Shown here: piece after piece, positions 52,399 to 64,000 of the stretch
Numbering within the stretch: the stretch's first letter is position 1
Layout of the letters: each line of letters begins with the position of its first letter
DNA from: Phylloscopus collybita
Taxonomy: Eukaryota > Chordata > Aves > Passeriformes > Phylloscopidae
Length of the DNA: 64,000 bases
NCBI GenBank assembly: GCA_027886175.1
Contig: JAJNNQ010000008.1
Coordinates: 8,533,001 to 8,597,000, forward strand
Direction of reading: 5' to 3'
Program-made: the position numbers and the translations under genes
The notes under the pieces: model-generated
Told to the model about the DNA's origin: nothing
What the model saw: only the letters and a program-made list of their open reading frames with translations
Databases searched by the model: none

Positions 52399-55300
52399 CT
52401 GTCAGCAGGAAGCAAAATTACCACTCAGCAGAACTTCTTTAAAGTTCTTATCACCATCTGCAAACCAACAACTAATGGACCCTTTGAAGTGACAGGAGCT
52501 GCTCACAAAGAAACAACAAACACTTGAAATTCTGGATGAAATTCTGAAATTCCAGATTTGCTGTGACGATAGGCCTAAACTGACTGTTCCTTCCCCTCAT
52601 ATAAATCATCCCTGATGTTGCAAAGCAAAGGAGGCTTTCAAATTGCATCACACATGAAAAAGCAAATAAAACCACTCCTGGCATTTATTACTTTCTGTCT
52701 TAGGGCCAAATCATTAAACTGATTCTCCAATTTGGACATGCCAAAGAAAATCTGCTGTTTGATTCGTAACCCTTCCCACTGCTGTGAAGAAGTGCTGGGG
52801 TAATCCAGATAAACGTTCATGTGCTCCTGCTTCAGAAAGACAAGCAACAGCACAGATGTAGAAACTAGAGAGAGCCTGGGAAGAGAAGGTGTTGGTAGGA
52901 CACTCAGAGGTAACTGCTGCTTTCCAAAATATAAGTAATAAGGTCAGATCAGACGCTGGCTTTAGAATCTCAAGTCCTTTTCCTGCTCAGCTTTGCAATT
53001 TTATTTATAGCAGAACTATTTCCTGAGAATGAATATCTGAAATACCATTCATTTATGAGGCAGAAAAAAAATCAGGCAGAAGTTTACAGTATTGTAGCCC
53101 ATAATGCCAAACAATTTAATTCAGCAATTTAAATGAAAAGCCTGCAAATATGAACAATATTTTTAATGTAACAAACAGGATAAGCAAAAACTCTTGATTA
53201 AGTTGCTGCTTGTCATTCAGACTGCTCAGTCTCCAAGACCATGAGATTGGCTCTGCTATTTCTCTGTGCAAGTGCACTGATGTCAACCTAACACCAGAAT
53301 TTGGCCTCGTATCCTACAGCAGTTGCTAAATATGGGCTCTGTACTGTATGGTGCCCAGTAGTCTGCTTTTAGTCTATTAACACATTTCCAAGTTTCCAGA
53401 GGCTGCTGATCCCCCTGAGCTTTGGCACAAATGGCTTTCCTGGTCTAGCTTGTACTGTTCAGGGACATTGCAGAACTGAGGCCCCTCGTGTCTCTGTCAG
53501 ACACAGGTCTGCAGCTTCTTTGATAAAAGTCACAAGACTTAACCTACCTGGAAGATCATTTTTGCTCTACTTTGATAGAGGTAGAGTCTCCTGAATGGAG
53601 GAGAGTCTGCCTGGAAAGCAGGTAAGGTTTAAAGGTTCTGAGTCAGTTTTGAACACCAGAAGTGACATGGGGCACTCTCAAAAAAAAAAAAAAAAAAGTC
53701 CAGATATTCTCTACTTCTTGGATATCTAACCAACTCAGTACCTTTTCTACCTCAGACACAACTTTACAGGTTAGCAAGTCAACATAAAAGATCTCCAGGG
53801 CTGGAACTTGCCTAAGTGCAGCTGCCAGCTATGAATCACCTACAGAAACCATTGGGACTTGCACACATGTGCTGAAGACAATGCACAGTTAACCCAGAAA
53901 GAACATCACTGAGATTGATCCAACACAATTAAGCAACACTGTATACAGCACTGTCTGTTGGAAATGAAGTTTACAGGGAACCTGTTATTTTGTTACTGTA
54001 ATAAATTCAATCTCTCATCAAGACAGAGAAGAAAAAAGTACTGCCACAGCCCTTCATTCTAATAACTTTCTTACATGCACGATGACGTCCACCAATATTC
54101 ATGCAAATATACAAAGTGAAGCAATTATACACCGATGAGAGATGTGCTCCACTGTCAAAGGGAGCTCCAAGTACTTCTGAGAACTGAAGTGTCTGGCCTC
54201 CAGGCCCACAGTGCTGTCCTGCAAACACATGGCAAGGCTTGGGCAGGCATCAGCAAGGACTGTGCATCAAGGACTGTGTAAAAACACGGTTTGTTGTTAC
54301 TGGGTCTGGGCTTGGATTGGTTTTGGTTTTAATAAAAAAATGGCAGCTCCTGAAGTGTTTGTGAAGTGTATCAAAGTCCTTTCTAAAGTTCCCACGCTGA
54401 TGTGTCATCCTGAAGGCATGAAGCACATATATAGCAGCAGAGGGGAATAGGGCACAGGGCAGAAAATGCAGGGACATCCCCTGAAAGCCTCACTCACTGA
54501 GAACACAGTTAAAGTCAGCCAGGGAGAACAGGCTATCTAGCCATGAATCTAGCTACTTATCTTGATACTCAATTAGCCCTACAGGTGAAAACTCCTGCCT
54601 GTAGCTTCCAGCAAATGAAAAACCCAACCCATCTATCTCCCACCTTCAGGATAAAAACATTTCTATCCATTTTATCTTGAATACTAATCATATCTTGCCT
54701 CAAATTCCTAAGTGACTGACTGACTTCTCACAAATTCTCATTGCTGATTTCAAAGGGGAAGCAACTGCATTAATATTGTGAGATTCTGATCTGAGCCTCA
54801 GCAGCTTTCCTGAGGGTTGTCAACTTGGCCAGAGTGCACAAACACCCCTGAAACACACACAGTGTGAACAGCACACTTTTCATCCTGTCTGCATTTAGTG
54901 GGATGCAACAAAAACTGGCAGATGCTGACCACTGTCTGATGCTGATCTACTCAGCTCAAGACACAGATTTGTTCTGTCAACGAAGCCTCTCACCAAAGGA
55001 ATGAGAAGGACAAACATTTTGTCCCAGCATTTGATGCTTCCATGACTGTGGATTTATTTAGAAGTGCCTGCTGTTCATAAAAACACATTTGCAGAGCCAG
55101 GACTTTAAGGTGGATAAGAGGGAGACTTCAAACTGAAAGGGGATTTTTGCACTAGATTATCAAACAAAACCTGTCTTTCAAATTCACACAGGCCAAAACT
55201 TTGCTAATGGGCAGAGGGAATCTGTACACCACATCCAGGCCAGCAAGTAAAACCACAGAGTATTCTTCAGTTCACAGAAGATTTTGTGCAGAGTTGCTGA

Positions 55301-56114
55301 CACAAGATTAATAGTAATTTTATTCTTCTTTTAATCTGAAATTTGATTGTACTGGGATTTGCTGACTGGGATAACTCACTAGCTTTTTTTCTCCATCCAA
55401 AAAAGGGAGGTACTGTTCTCTTGTCAGTTTTAATAAGACTGAATGCTCCTTCTCCTGATAAATTTGTTATGTATCCAGAAAAATATCTCTAAATCTAAGG
55501 AAAGCCAAAAGTTTGGGGTTTTTTTTGTTTTAAATTCGCAGCTGAAGAAACAAACATAACTAATGGGTCCATGTCATTACTGCAACATTTAAACAAACAC
55601 TTCCCTCTGCCTTATGCGCACTATCTGTTAAAAAACATAAAATCCTAAAATATATCAGACATACACCAAGATGACCTGTTAGCACTCTGGTTGGGTTATG
55701 AGCTGGTAACCAAGTTAGCCCATGCAAAGCTTGGCACTCTTTGAGTTGATGAGTGAAGATGGGCTGGAAGGAGGACAGAGAAAGGCAGGAAATGGCTGTG
55801 AAGGAGAGGAAAAGGTTTTAGGACATTTTTAGCCAAAAGGCTGTGCTATCACTTATTTGCAGATGGCATCTAAAAAGACAATTCAGATCCTCCAAAGAGC
55901 TCATAGAAGAAGAAAATTTCAGGATTTGTGTTTGTTTTGTTTTAGTATAAGTAACCAGCTATGGAATCTGCTCTTAAGTCCACAATGGAAACTCCTGTAA
56001 TTCTTCTGCTTTGAAATATCTTTTTAAAATAAAACAAGCAAGCAAGAAATCAATGCTCAAGGTTTTCTCAGAGGTACCCAGTGCCTGTCAGGAGCCAGGG
56101 TTCATTCCCCTTAC
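52399..56114 (-). other. NKD1: NKD1 intron between the linker and CVDEN exons (3.7 kb)
   Basis: The donor GTAAGG lies at 56114 and the acceptor GACAG ends at 52399 on the minus strand. I see no exon-like frame inside. It holds an 18-base A run at 53680-53697, a near-tandem 'caaggactgtg' duplication at about 54249-54279, and one CTTTGAT motif at 53518-53524. Nothing else stands out. Confidence 0.85.
53680..53697. repeat. Poly(A) run, A18, in NKD1 intron
   Basis: Uninterrupted A run on the plus strand. It is a T run in the NKD1 transcript orientation, more than 1 kb from either flanking exon, and therefore not a polypyrimidine tract of a known acceptor. Confidence 0.95.
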
Positions 56115-56199
56115 CTGAGGGAAGCCCTCTGCTTTTTCTCTGAGCTTCTTGCTTCTTCATTAACTTTGTTCTCAGCTCTGTGCCTGGCACTCTGCAAAT
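56115..56199 (-). CDS. NKD1: NKD1 coding exon, basic linker (3rd from last)
   Basis: This is an 85-nt exon. After joining to the upstream exon it reads D-LQSAR-HRAENKVNEE, then ARSSEKKQRASL, and its last two bases complete an R codon with the next exon. Human NKD1 has a similar DLQSAR...EKKQRAPLR linker here, whereas NKD2 diverges strongly, so the exon supports the NKD1 assignment. The acceptor is CTCCTGGCAG before 56199 and the donor is CCTCAG|GTAAGG after 56115, both on the minus strand. It is too short to appear as an open frame of ordinary length and was found by following the phase of its neighbours. The segment is rich in K, R and E and is probably disordered. No catalytic residues are expected. 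Confidence 0.93.
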
Positions 56200-57226
56200 C
56201 TGCCAGGAGAAAGTACATTATTGTCACATTGCTGTCCTTGCTGATCAGCACAACACACATCCTATACTGCAGATACAACAGTTCATGTCAACAGAGCAGG
56301 GTGGGATGTATCATTTCATGTAACCTTCTCAGTCTTGCTTTTGCCCACACCACAGATTTTATTCAGATGTCACCTTGACTGCAGGATATCAGCCAGGGTT
56401 AGGTTTACCCTGCTCTCCATGTGGCAGCTCAGCTGGAGCCACATTCACTGACAGGCTCATTGTTGGCAATTCAGTGCTGCACTAATGCATCACATAGATC
56501 CCCAGCAGTGAGAATTTGCTTGTGTCTGCTCTTGAGGGAGTGATTGTTTTATTAAAATTGAGGTGACCAGGCACTCCTTTTAGATCTGATGCCTACATTT
56601 TCTACATTATTTTAAATACTTTTAAGTATTTCAATTTAGTACTACTCTACCTACTGAAGTAATTTTGCTGATACAATTATTATTACAGTGAACATAAGGT
56701 GGACAAGTCATCACGGTACAAACATTTTTATAATGGCAGACTCTGCCAGCACAGAAAATGTGCAATTTTTATGGACAGATTCTTTAAGTTTACTTATGCT
56801 TAATTGTTTATTCTTACCCAGCAGCACTGGTAGCTATGCACTGGCAAGAAACATTTTTTTACCCCTACACCTCTTCCACAGAAACCAAGATGCAATATCA
56901 TCAGAGATAAAGTGGTGCAAGTCAGGAAGGCCTTAGATCTGCCCCTGAGTGCACAAAGACAATTACACTATATATGGGTTACTGCTGCTTCCAAAAGAAG
57001 CAATCCAACAGAATGGGGAACCCTCATTTGCAAATGAGACACTGCAAGGAGGGCAGGTAATTTCACAGTCAAGACTGTAAAGCAGGTTTGTGGGGTTTAA
57101 AATACCCAAATAATTATTTGCCTTTAAGTATTTATGTATTTGTGTTAGCAAAACACAGAGATAGATTTTCAAGGGACTCTGGAAGTTTTTTGTATTTTTT
57201 TCCAGTGGCTGATTGCACATCCTTAC
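56200..57226 (-). other. NKD1: NKD1 intron between the EF-hand and linker exons (1.0 kb)
   Basis: The donor GTAAGG starts at 57226 and the acceptor GGCAG ends at 56200 on the minus strand. The intron is phase 1, consistent with the split aspartate codon. I see no repeat or motif of note. Confidence 0.88.
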
Positions 57227-57374
57227 CAGTATGATTTAACAAGATACTCTTTTTCTTCTGGCTGCCATCTGGTGCCACAGTAAGTTTCACTCGCAGAGTT
57301 TTGCTGGAACTGGGAGAATGGTTTACTGATGCATCAACTACCTCATAGATGGTATGAAGCAAGCTGGTGATGTC
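57227..57374 (-). CDS. NKD1: NKD1 coding exon, second half of EF-hand region (4th from last)
   Basis: This exon encodes 49 residues plus one base and reads from DITSLLHTIYEVVD through SVNHSP to LRVKLTVAPDGSQ. The sequence matches the vertebrate NKD1 segment just after the EF-hand loop. In the family this EF-hand (EFX) region binds the Dishevelled PDZ region and is needed to antagonise canonical Wnt signalling; the protein is cytoplasmic and membrane-associated. The minus-strand acceptor is a pyrimidine-containing stretch ending CTCCAG just before 57374, and the donor is G|GTAAGG after 57227. The exon starts at a codon boundary and ends in phase 1, which fits the next exon exactly. The preceding exon, carrying the calcium-loop residues, is not in the window. 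NKD1 is preferred over NKD2 because of the VAPDGSQ and NHSP residues and the downstream exons. Identity rests on remembered family sequence, not on a search. Confidence 0.95.
57262..57275 (-). promoter_or_regulatory. Candidate CTCF motif inside NKD1 exon
   Basis: On the minus strand 'gcaccagatggcag' matches 13 of 14 positions of CCASYAGRKGGCAS. It overlaps codons for the VAPDGS segment of NKD1, so its conservation could be due to protein constraint alone. Confidence 0.4.
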
Positions 57375-58297
57375 CTGGAGTTGGATTGAAACACAAAAAA
57401 GCACAGTATTGTGAAAATGGCGTGAAAACCTACAGCTTTGATGCTTGCAATTGTTTTGGATTTGGCACTGTTAAATGCTGAAGTATCCTCAGAAGTCACT
57501 GAACTTGGAAGACTGCAACTTGCACAGAGCATTACAATCTTCACCAAATGGGTTCAGGAATTGGGGCAAAGCAGATCAAAACAATACAAGCACAAGGTTT
57601 CCCAAGCTCTGAATCAGCAAAATGGTGTTCTGCCTTTTCTTTGATTTACACAGAACCCAGGGATAATTAAACTCCACTAAAGTTCATTCTCCACTAAAAA
57701 TTGAGTTCACATGGCCAAAACAAATACATCAGTTGAACAAAATCTTGAACATTACAGTCTTCCTATTTGTTTGGTTTTGTGGTTTTTTGTTTGTTTGTTT
57801 TCCCTTGACATAGTTAAATGGTGACTATCTAGAGGAAAATCAGTAAGAAAAGTGGCAGAACTGTAAACTTCAGGTTTGGAAATAACTTATGTCTATCTGA
57901 ATGTCACCCTACTATCTGTGTTCTGGGGTCTAGCTTACTTTGCAAAATTCAACCAGTTTTAAACACACATTTTGAACTGCAAATATTATCCAGTCAGGCC
58001 TATTACAGAACCTTCTTCACAGATCTCTTTGAAGGCAACAGGATGTGAACAGAGGCTTACATGTCTGGTTATATTGGAAAGAACACCAGCCAATTTTAAC
58101 AAGCCAATGGTTTCAAACAGGAGAAACACTGTTTAGAGGCTGGTGATGCTCAAAAGGTCCCTCAGGTTGATTTAATCCAGCCAGGCTCAAAGGGAGTAGT
58201 ACCTGAAATTGCCAGGATGAAAAGGGGATCTCTTGCCTCACTGCTTTTCCTCAAAGGGATTTTTACCCAAACTGGTCTTGGGCACCAAACTAAGGCC

Positions 58298-58323
58298 AAA
58301 GCATTCTGATAAAGCATTCTGAT
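58298..58323. repeat. 13-bp perfect tandem duplication
   Basis: 'aaagcattctgat' occurs at 58298-58310 and again directly at 58311-58323, in the large NKD1 intron. Confidence 0.95.
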
Positions 58324-60666
58324 CATGGCAGGCTATAAAGAGCCCACTGAATGCATATGTGAGAACTTCTCCATGCTGGTCTCCCTTTTCCTTGATCTAT
58401 CCTTCTACATAAGCTCTTTCCAGATGCCTGCAAGCACAAAGGAAATACCTAAATCACCTTTTGCTAAGTAAAACTGGTTCTGAGGATTAAGAGTCAGGTC
58501 TATAAAAATTCAAAACCTCTATAACTTTTCCTTTGCTCAGGAGTCACACCTGTAACATGGGCAGCTCAAAATTTAGTGTGCCCTAATGGAGTCCCCCACC
58601 ACTTTAGTAATCGATATACCACACAGTGCTCATTATGGACCCAGCTTTAAAGATGACACAGAAATACTGATTTCTACTCACACAGACTTTAGGGACATAC
58701 TGACCTTATGGCCAGGACCAATGATATTACAGTAGATGATCTTAGGAAGAATGATTAACTAAATCCTAGGGGGTCCTGACTTTGTTACCTAACATGTAAC
58801 CCCTCTATTCTGCACTCAGGAGAATTTCTCCAGACTTGTAAGTTCAAGACAATATATTCATAAAAAGAGAGCAGAATTTGCAGTGTCTCATTTATTTTTT
58901 CCACTGATATTTTTTTCTCTCACTGCTCCAAGAGCTTGTTACTACATGTTTTTTACATGTTACTAGATGTAACTTTCCATGCTTTCCATCTTCTTGACAA
59001 TCACTGTCTAAAGCCTGAGTGTGGGACAGAATGCTCTGTGTCTATCTGGTGGACACCTCACAGCTCTTTAACACCTCTCCCTTCTCACACTTCCAGCCGA
59101 ATTTCAAACCTAACCAGACCTCTAAATGTGGCTAGACAGAGCCACATCCAATAGCCAGCTTGAAGGGCTGGATTTTTATTTCATCTAAGAGGAAAAACCC
59201 AGGCAAGCACACAAACAGACAAACAAGCCATATCTGTTGTTTTATATACCCTCCATAAATCATGTTCTAGGAGCATTGTGCTATAGTCCTACACTTTGAT
59301 AAACCTTCTCCTTCAGCACAGTAATACTTAAGAACAAAATATACTTAAGCACAGTATTTATTCTTAACTGGGCTCCATACACTCAGCACGTAGGTGAATG
59401 GGGCTTTTCCCTTATATTCCTGGACAAGTGTTGGTTAGCCAGCATGTCATCTTTCCACACAAGGCTGCTATCAAGAGTTTATTATCAACTCTTTCATTCA
59501 CAATAATCTGCCCTTTTTCCTTTTCTCAGCTATGCCAGATACTTGTAAAGCCAGATGTTTGTACATCTAGCTTATTTTAGCTTCAATAACCACAGATAAA
59601 AAATCCCCCACTGTCCTTTTACATGATTTTTTTCAGGGTTGAGGTCTAACTTGCTAACTGGCTGACAGTCTGCCCCTTGTATTCTGTGAGGGTCTTTCTC
59701 AACAAGCTGCTTGACTCAGCAATTTAAAAAGTACTCCCAAAGGCTGTCAGGGAAGGCCAAAGGTGGCATTTGTGTGACACATACTTGGCAAGTCACAAGT
59801 ATGTGCACACACGTGTCATATCAGGACAAGTTACATGTCTCAGCCAAACAGGCCCAAATTAACCCAAATTTATGTCCAGGCTGTGAAAAGACTGCACAGA
59901 GGACTCAGCACCTTTGTGAACTTACTGCCTTTGCATTTTGTAATGTGTTGAACATGCAGCTTCCTCCATGGAGCTCTGGACTGCTCTGCATGCTGGCACT
60001 GCAGGAACGTGGTTGTCACACTGGATGTGTCCCAAGATTGAGGTCAGGGACAGCCAGGAGCAAGCACTCAGTGCTTATGCTGATCTTTTAAATACTGACA
60101 ACAATCCTGGTTTTATTACAGGATTCATTTACTTGTGGTCCTAATTTGGGGTTGGGAATTTCAACAAATTGACAGTTCTGATTTGGTCAAACAAGGCTGC
60201 TTGGGTTGTTCTGTCTCATGTACCATGGCCCTGGCTGAGCAGGTACCAGCTACAAGGCAGCTTCAGCCTCCTGTTGCTTCACAATCATTGCTTCACAATT
60301 ATAACATATGGATTTCTGAGGCATTGATCTACTGGGAATGGTCTTTGTCAATAAAATGTGAACTCTGACTAAAATTCCTTTCTCACAGCCCTGTTTTGGC
60401 AGCTAATAGGATAATGGTTTCTTGTCAAATTGGTGGCAATAGACCATTAAGATACATGTTACACAGTCTGTATTTTATAGTTACATGTATATTTACCCCC
60501 AAAAATATTTTCATCTTCCATTTGCCAGCAGACTTGTTTCCCTTGAAAGCTGTCCCACTGAACATTATCTGCATTTAAATTTGTTTAAAAACTGCCTAAA
60601 TCCATTGAGACAGCTTTACCTTCTACACACCAGCTCGTGCATTTCACCATCCTCAAGAAATTTAGC

Positions 60667-60679
60667 ATCAAAGATCAAA
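60667..60679 (+). promoter_or_regulatory. Paired TCF/LEF-like motif in NKD1 intron
   Basis: 'atcaaagatcaaa' holds one full (A/T)(A/T)CAAAG core and an overlapping near-match. NKD1 is an established Wnt/beta-catenin target, so an intronic TCF site would make sense, but such 7-mers are expected several times by chance in 64 kb. Confidence 0.25.
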
Positions 60680-61615
60680 AATAAAACCTAGTTAAATGTT
60701 CACCTTGTCTGATACATAAACCAGCACAGCTCAGAGCCCACCTACCAAAGAACTGAACTTTTATCCATGATGAATTATGAGTTTTACAAATCATGGGATT
60801 TCACAACCCTTTTGCTTAAGACTGCTTGGCTCTCCCCCATAAAAAGTGGATTTTTAGACTACTATATTAAATGAGTAAAGAGAAACAAAAATGAACAAAA
60901 AATATTTCTCTCATTTATAGCAAATGGATTATATCTAGAGGGGAAGTATGCTGCATGACTCTTAACTTCTGAGGGGCTTCTGGCATGCACAATTTCTGCT
61001 GGGATCTCCTAATCAAGTACAAAAACTTAAACTATGATATTTTTCCACGGAGAGGAAAACAAATGCTTGTTGAGCAGTATCCAAACAGCCAGCACATGCC
61101 ATACCCAGATTTGTCTTTTGCTTATTGAACACCAGGGCTGGTTTTTCCAGGGTGAAAATCCCATCCATTTTTTTTCACCAAGCAGCCAATCCAACAAAGT
61201 ATATTAAGAAGAGAATATTTAATAGATTGCCCAAAATATTTCCATTCAAAATATTAAAAAGCAAACAGTTAAGCCCACACATGTATGCTGCATTCACACA
61301 TGTATCTGCAGAATATTCTATGGATCTCCAGTAGGAGATTTACAGTAATTTATCACATCCAGAGAAACCAATGGGTCTGAAAAAAGAGCAAGAGCACTGA
61401 AATATTCCTCATTCCTTGCAAAACATATGTGAGACTGAGAAAGTCTCTATCCCAGGTATTATTTTCTATTTTAAAGGAATATTAGTGCTACAGGGATGAC
61501 CTTATTTTCCCCATATTAGGATAGATTATCATCATAAATTAACAAATCAGAGATTTTTGAAGAAGACACTAATAGGTTTTTCCACTAGAATTAATTTAAC
61601 AGAATGAGATATTTG

Positions 61616-61800
61616 TAGCCAAAAAAACCCAAACAACAAACAACCCCCAAAACCCCCTAAACTACCAGCCTCCCCTCAGGGAAAAAAACAAAACAAAACA
61701 AAAAAACCACACCAAAACAAACCCACAAAAAACCCCACAAACAACCAAAAAAACCCCCCACACACAAACGACAGAACACCCCCCAAAACAGAACCAAAGA
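61616..61800. repeat. A/C-rich low-complexity tract
   Basis: The tract is about 185 bp of mostly A and C with runs of A5-A7 and C5-C6 and very few G or T. It lies in the large NKD1 intron. In composition it is similar to the tract at 41315-41470 but without a fixed period. Confidence 0.9.
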
Positions 61801-62689
61801 GTTTAATAAAATGGGAAGATTCAATTTGAGTCTTTGTAGCTTGCCTGAGAGAGAATTCTTTGACTCTCCTTAAAACCAGGAGAGAAAGTTTCATTTTCTC
61901 TTAATATTTTTATCTGACATAAAGCCACCATTTCTAATGACTGAAATGATGGCCACAGATACACAAAGGCACTGCTCTTCTACCCGTTGGTTTCATTGTT
62001 CTTTCCATATCCTGAGTTAGTACAAACACAGTGAAAACCAACAAATTTCAAGGGAAGGGTCAGGCTGATAAATGGTTGCCCCAAAAAAGCCAATCTCCTT
62101 CCCCAAGTCAATGACTTGGTGCTGAGTTCTGAATGCAAATAAAACCTCAAACCTTTTTATGCATCAGAGCATAGGAGTAAAAAAATCTGAAAAGGGAAAG
62201 AGCAAGTCACAAAGGAAACATAAGAGGAAAAATTGGGTATTTAATGTAAGATACAAAGAACATTTTTAGCATTAAAAATGCATGAAGAAAAACATCAATA
62301 CCAGTTCATTACCTTTCCCTTGGAAAAAGATAAATACAAATGTCTCATTTGTACTTTGTTTGTAGTCTGATTTCTACATACAGCAGGATGTTTTTATTGC
62401 AACATCAGCTCTGTTTGATCACATACATTTTTGAATCATTCTTATTTGGAATGCAAAAGGAACTTCACTTGCTATCTGCTCAAAAGCTGCTCTAGAAGAA
62501 ATTTTTTTTTTTTTTTGTCCTGACAAGCAACTTTCTTGTGTGCTTATTCCTGTGCAGCCGCTCACCAAAGAAACTCAATTTTACAAGGAAGAACCGATTA
62601 AAATAAAATAAAAAAAAAAGCTAGTGTTTATGAAGTATAATTACATTCAGAGAGCTCAATATAAAACCTCATGGATCAAAACACATTAG

Positions 62690-63110
62690 CTCAATTATCC
62701 AAGTTTCAAGTCCGATTACAAATATTCGTGTGAAGATAATTGCAGCGCAGCTGTCAGTTCTAAAAAGGCCTGCTGTACATAATGAATTGTCCTCTTATGG
62801 AACGAAGGCAAGTGTTATTAGCCAAGTTTTCTAATATACATATTAGAGCAGGAAAAGTTATCTCTCACTGAACCAAAAAGGACTGAGAACCGGTCATCTT
62901 TATGACAGACAAAGAAGAAGTTTAATAACATAGACTAATGTTAATTTATAATTTGCCATCCCAATAATTATGCTTTCATAATGGGTATATCTCTTCAGGA
63001 AGCATGACTAGATGTGAATTTCTAATTATACAGGCTACAGAATAAGTCATACAGACTCTAGGAGGAAATCAAAGCAGCATTAAGTTCTTAAGACACTGTT
63101 AGATCTAGAA
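62690..63110. promoter_or_regulatory. Candidate conserved non-coding block in NKD1 intron
   Basis: This is a repeat-free stretch of mixed composition. It has isolated CpGs (tccgatt, attcgtg, gcagcgcagctg, gaacgaagg, aaccggtc), a CAGCTG E-box near 62749, and AT-rich homeodomain-type sites (taattgc, taattat). The texture differs from the low-complexity DNA around it and resembles deeply conserved enhancers. Alignment is needed; I have only sequence texture. Confidence 0.3.
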
Positions 63111-64000
63111 GGAATTTCACTGAAATGGAATTTGAATGCTCTACTAGTGATTTGTTATTCTGTAGAACCAAACAGAAGTTGTATCAACTAAACACACACC
63201 TTATTTACAAATTTTAAACATTTGAATGAAAAAAGCTCATTCAGTCCATCAGTAAAATTGCTCCCCACCTCTATGTGTCTTACAAACCTAATTTAACGCT
63301 GCGGATTCCTTTGAAAACTCTCTGAACATCAGGTACAATGTTTTAAACACAATGATTTCAAATCAAATGAAACGGATGTGGGTGGGTGGTTCTTTTCCAC
63401 TGTCTCACTTTTACAACATGGTGAAAAACAAGAATAATGCTACTGACTTCTTTTTGTAAAGCACCTCCAGGTCTACAGGTAAAAAACTAACTGAAAAATT
63501 TTCATCTCCTTGTTAAATCTAGACACAAATCCAGGAGACATTAAAGGGAAATTTCCCAAGAAGAAGAAAAGGTCCACATTAAGCCTTTTTTACCAGAACA
63601 CTGGACCCTTGTTAAGAAAAGCTGACTTGTTCTGAATGCATTTTCATCAGCTCACTTAAAGGGCACTGGTACATATCTGCCTCTTCCTCAGACTGCCCAT
63701 TTTATCCCTGCTCCAGCAATGTACTTCACATACTTTTAACTGAAAACATATCTCTTATTCATTTTAATTGAAACTATTCAAATGTTTAACATTCCCCCTC
63801 ATTAAGCTATTTGCTGGAACAGGAGCAGAGTTGCTTAGCACAGGACAGTATCAGGCACACTATGTCTACCCACCTCCCAGGGGCCAACAGAACAAGAAAT
63901 TCTATGTCCTATTAAGAGACTAAAATTCCTCTTTTGTGGCCAAGATTATCTATGAGTTGCTGTTGTTGGTCATTCCTGCTCAAAAAAACCCTCATAAATT

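Larger units (their letters stand above)
57375..64000 (-). other. NKD1: NKD1 intron upstream of EF-hand exon, running off the window
   Basis: I searched the minus strand upstream of 57374 for the expected preceding exon (family motif around YDFDNNGKVTRE) and found no match, so this intron is at least 6.6 kb and continues past the right edge. It contains G/T- or A/C-rich low-complexity stretches (57760-57800, 61620-61800), a 13-bp tandem duplication (58298-58323), a paired TCF/LEF-like motif (60667-60679), a T15 run (62502-62516) and a repeat-free AT-rich block with scattered CpGs (about 62690-63110). Confidence 0.75.

Noticed and set aside
57228..57404. Treating the NKD1 EF-hand exon as an independent 90-residue protein from the ATG at 57404
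   Set aside because: The frame runs through a CCAG acceptor before 57374 and a GTAAGG donor after 57227; residues outside these do not match NKD1.
57375..64000. Search for the NKD1 exon carrying the calcium-binding loop
   Set aside because: No minus-strand text resembling the loop motif or its codons was found; the exon must lie beyond the window.
1..64000. tRNA, rRNA, CRISPR or bacterial-type operon features
   Set aside because: No cloverleaf with conserved tRNA boxes, no regular spaced repeat array, and no dense same-strand coding were seen; the sequence is vertebrate in character.

Overview
This window looks like vertebrate nuclear DNA, most likely from a bird (a sauropsid more generally). 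The reasons are sparse interspersed repeats, one short CR1 LINE fragment in reverse orientation, many A/C-only low-complexity tracts, short introns between conserved exons, and a protein that closely follows vertebrate NKD1. There are no bacterial-type operons, phage genes, CRISPR arrays or recognisable RNA genes.

The only gene I can name is NKD1 (naked cuticle homolog 1), on the minus strand at the right of the window. Its last four coding exons lie at 57374-57227, 56199-56115, 52398-52268 and 51531-50957, with the stop codon TAG at 50959-50957. All six internal splice junctions carry AG/GT dinucleotides and join in frame: 148+85+131+575 = 939 nt, or 312 residues plus stop. The N-terminal part, including the myristoylation region and the first half of the EF-hand, must lie beyond base 64000, because no matching exon is visible between 57375 and 64000. 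A 3' UTR runs leftwards from 50956; I cannot fix its end.

Bases 1 to about 48000 are an apparent gene desert downstream of NKD1. I found no convincing conserved coding exon there. It holds a CR1 tail with an unusual perfect 15-bp hairpin (13460-13494), a likely old amniote interspersed repeat (about 28190-28262), a 3 x 32-bp minisatellite (44182-44277), A/C-only tracts, poly(A) runs, a strong CTCF-type motif (18045-18058), a perfect 16-bp palindrome centred on a consensus CArG box (34470-34485), and two coding-like oddities on the minus strand. One is a 166-codon frame with three hydrophobic segments and a downstream AATAAA (38186-38686). The other is a short candidate exon with a membrane-helix-like reading and a consensus donor (33998-34094).

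Functionally, NKD1 is a Wnt-inducible, Dishevelled-binding antagonist of Wnt signalling. The desert and the NKD1 introns are where its distal regulatory elements would be expected. Candidate conserved non-coding blocks (about 24900-25480, 33880-34140, 62690-63110) are proposed from sequence texture only and need alignment to other genomes.
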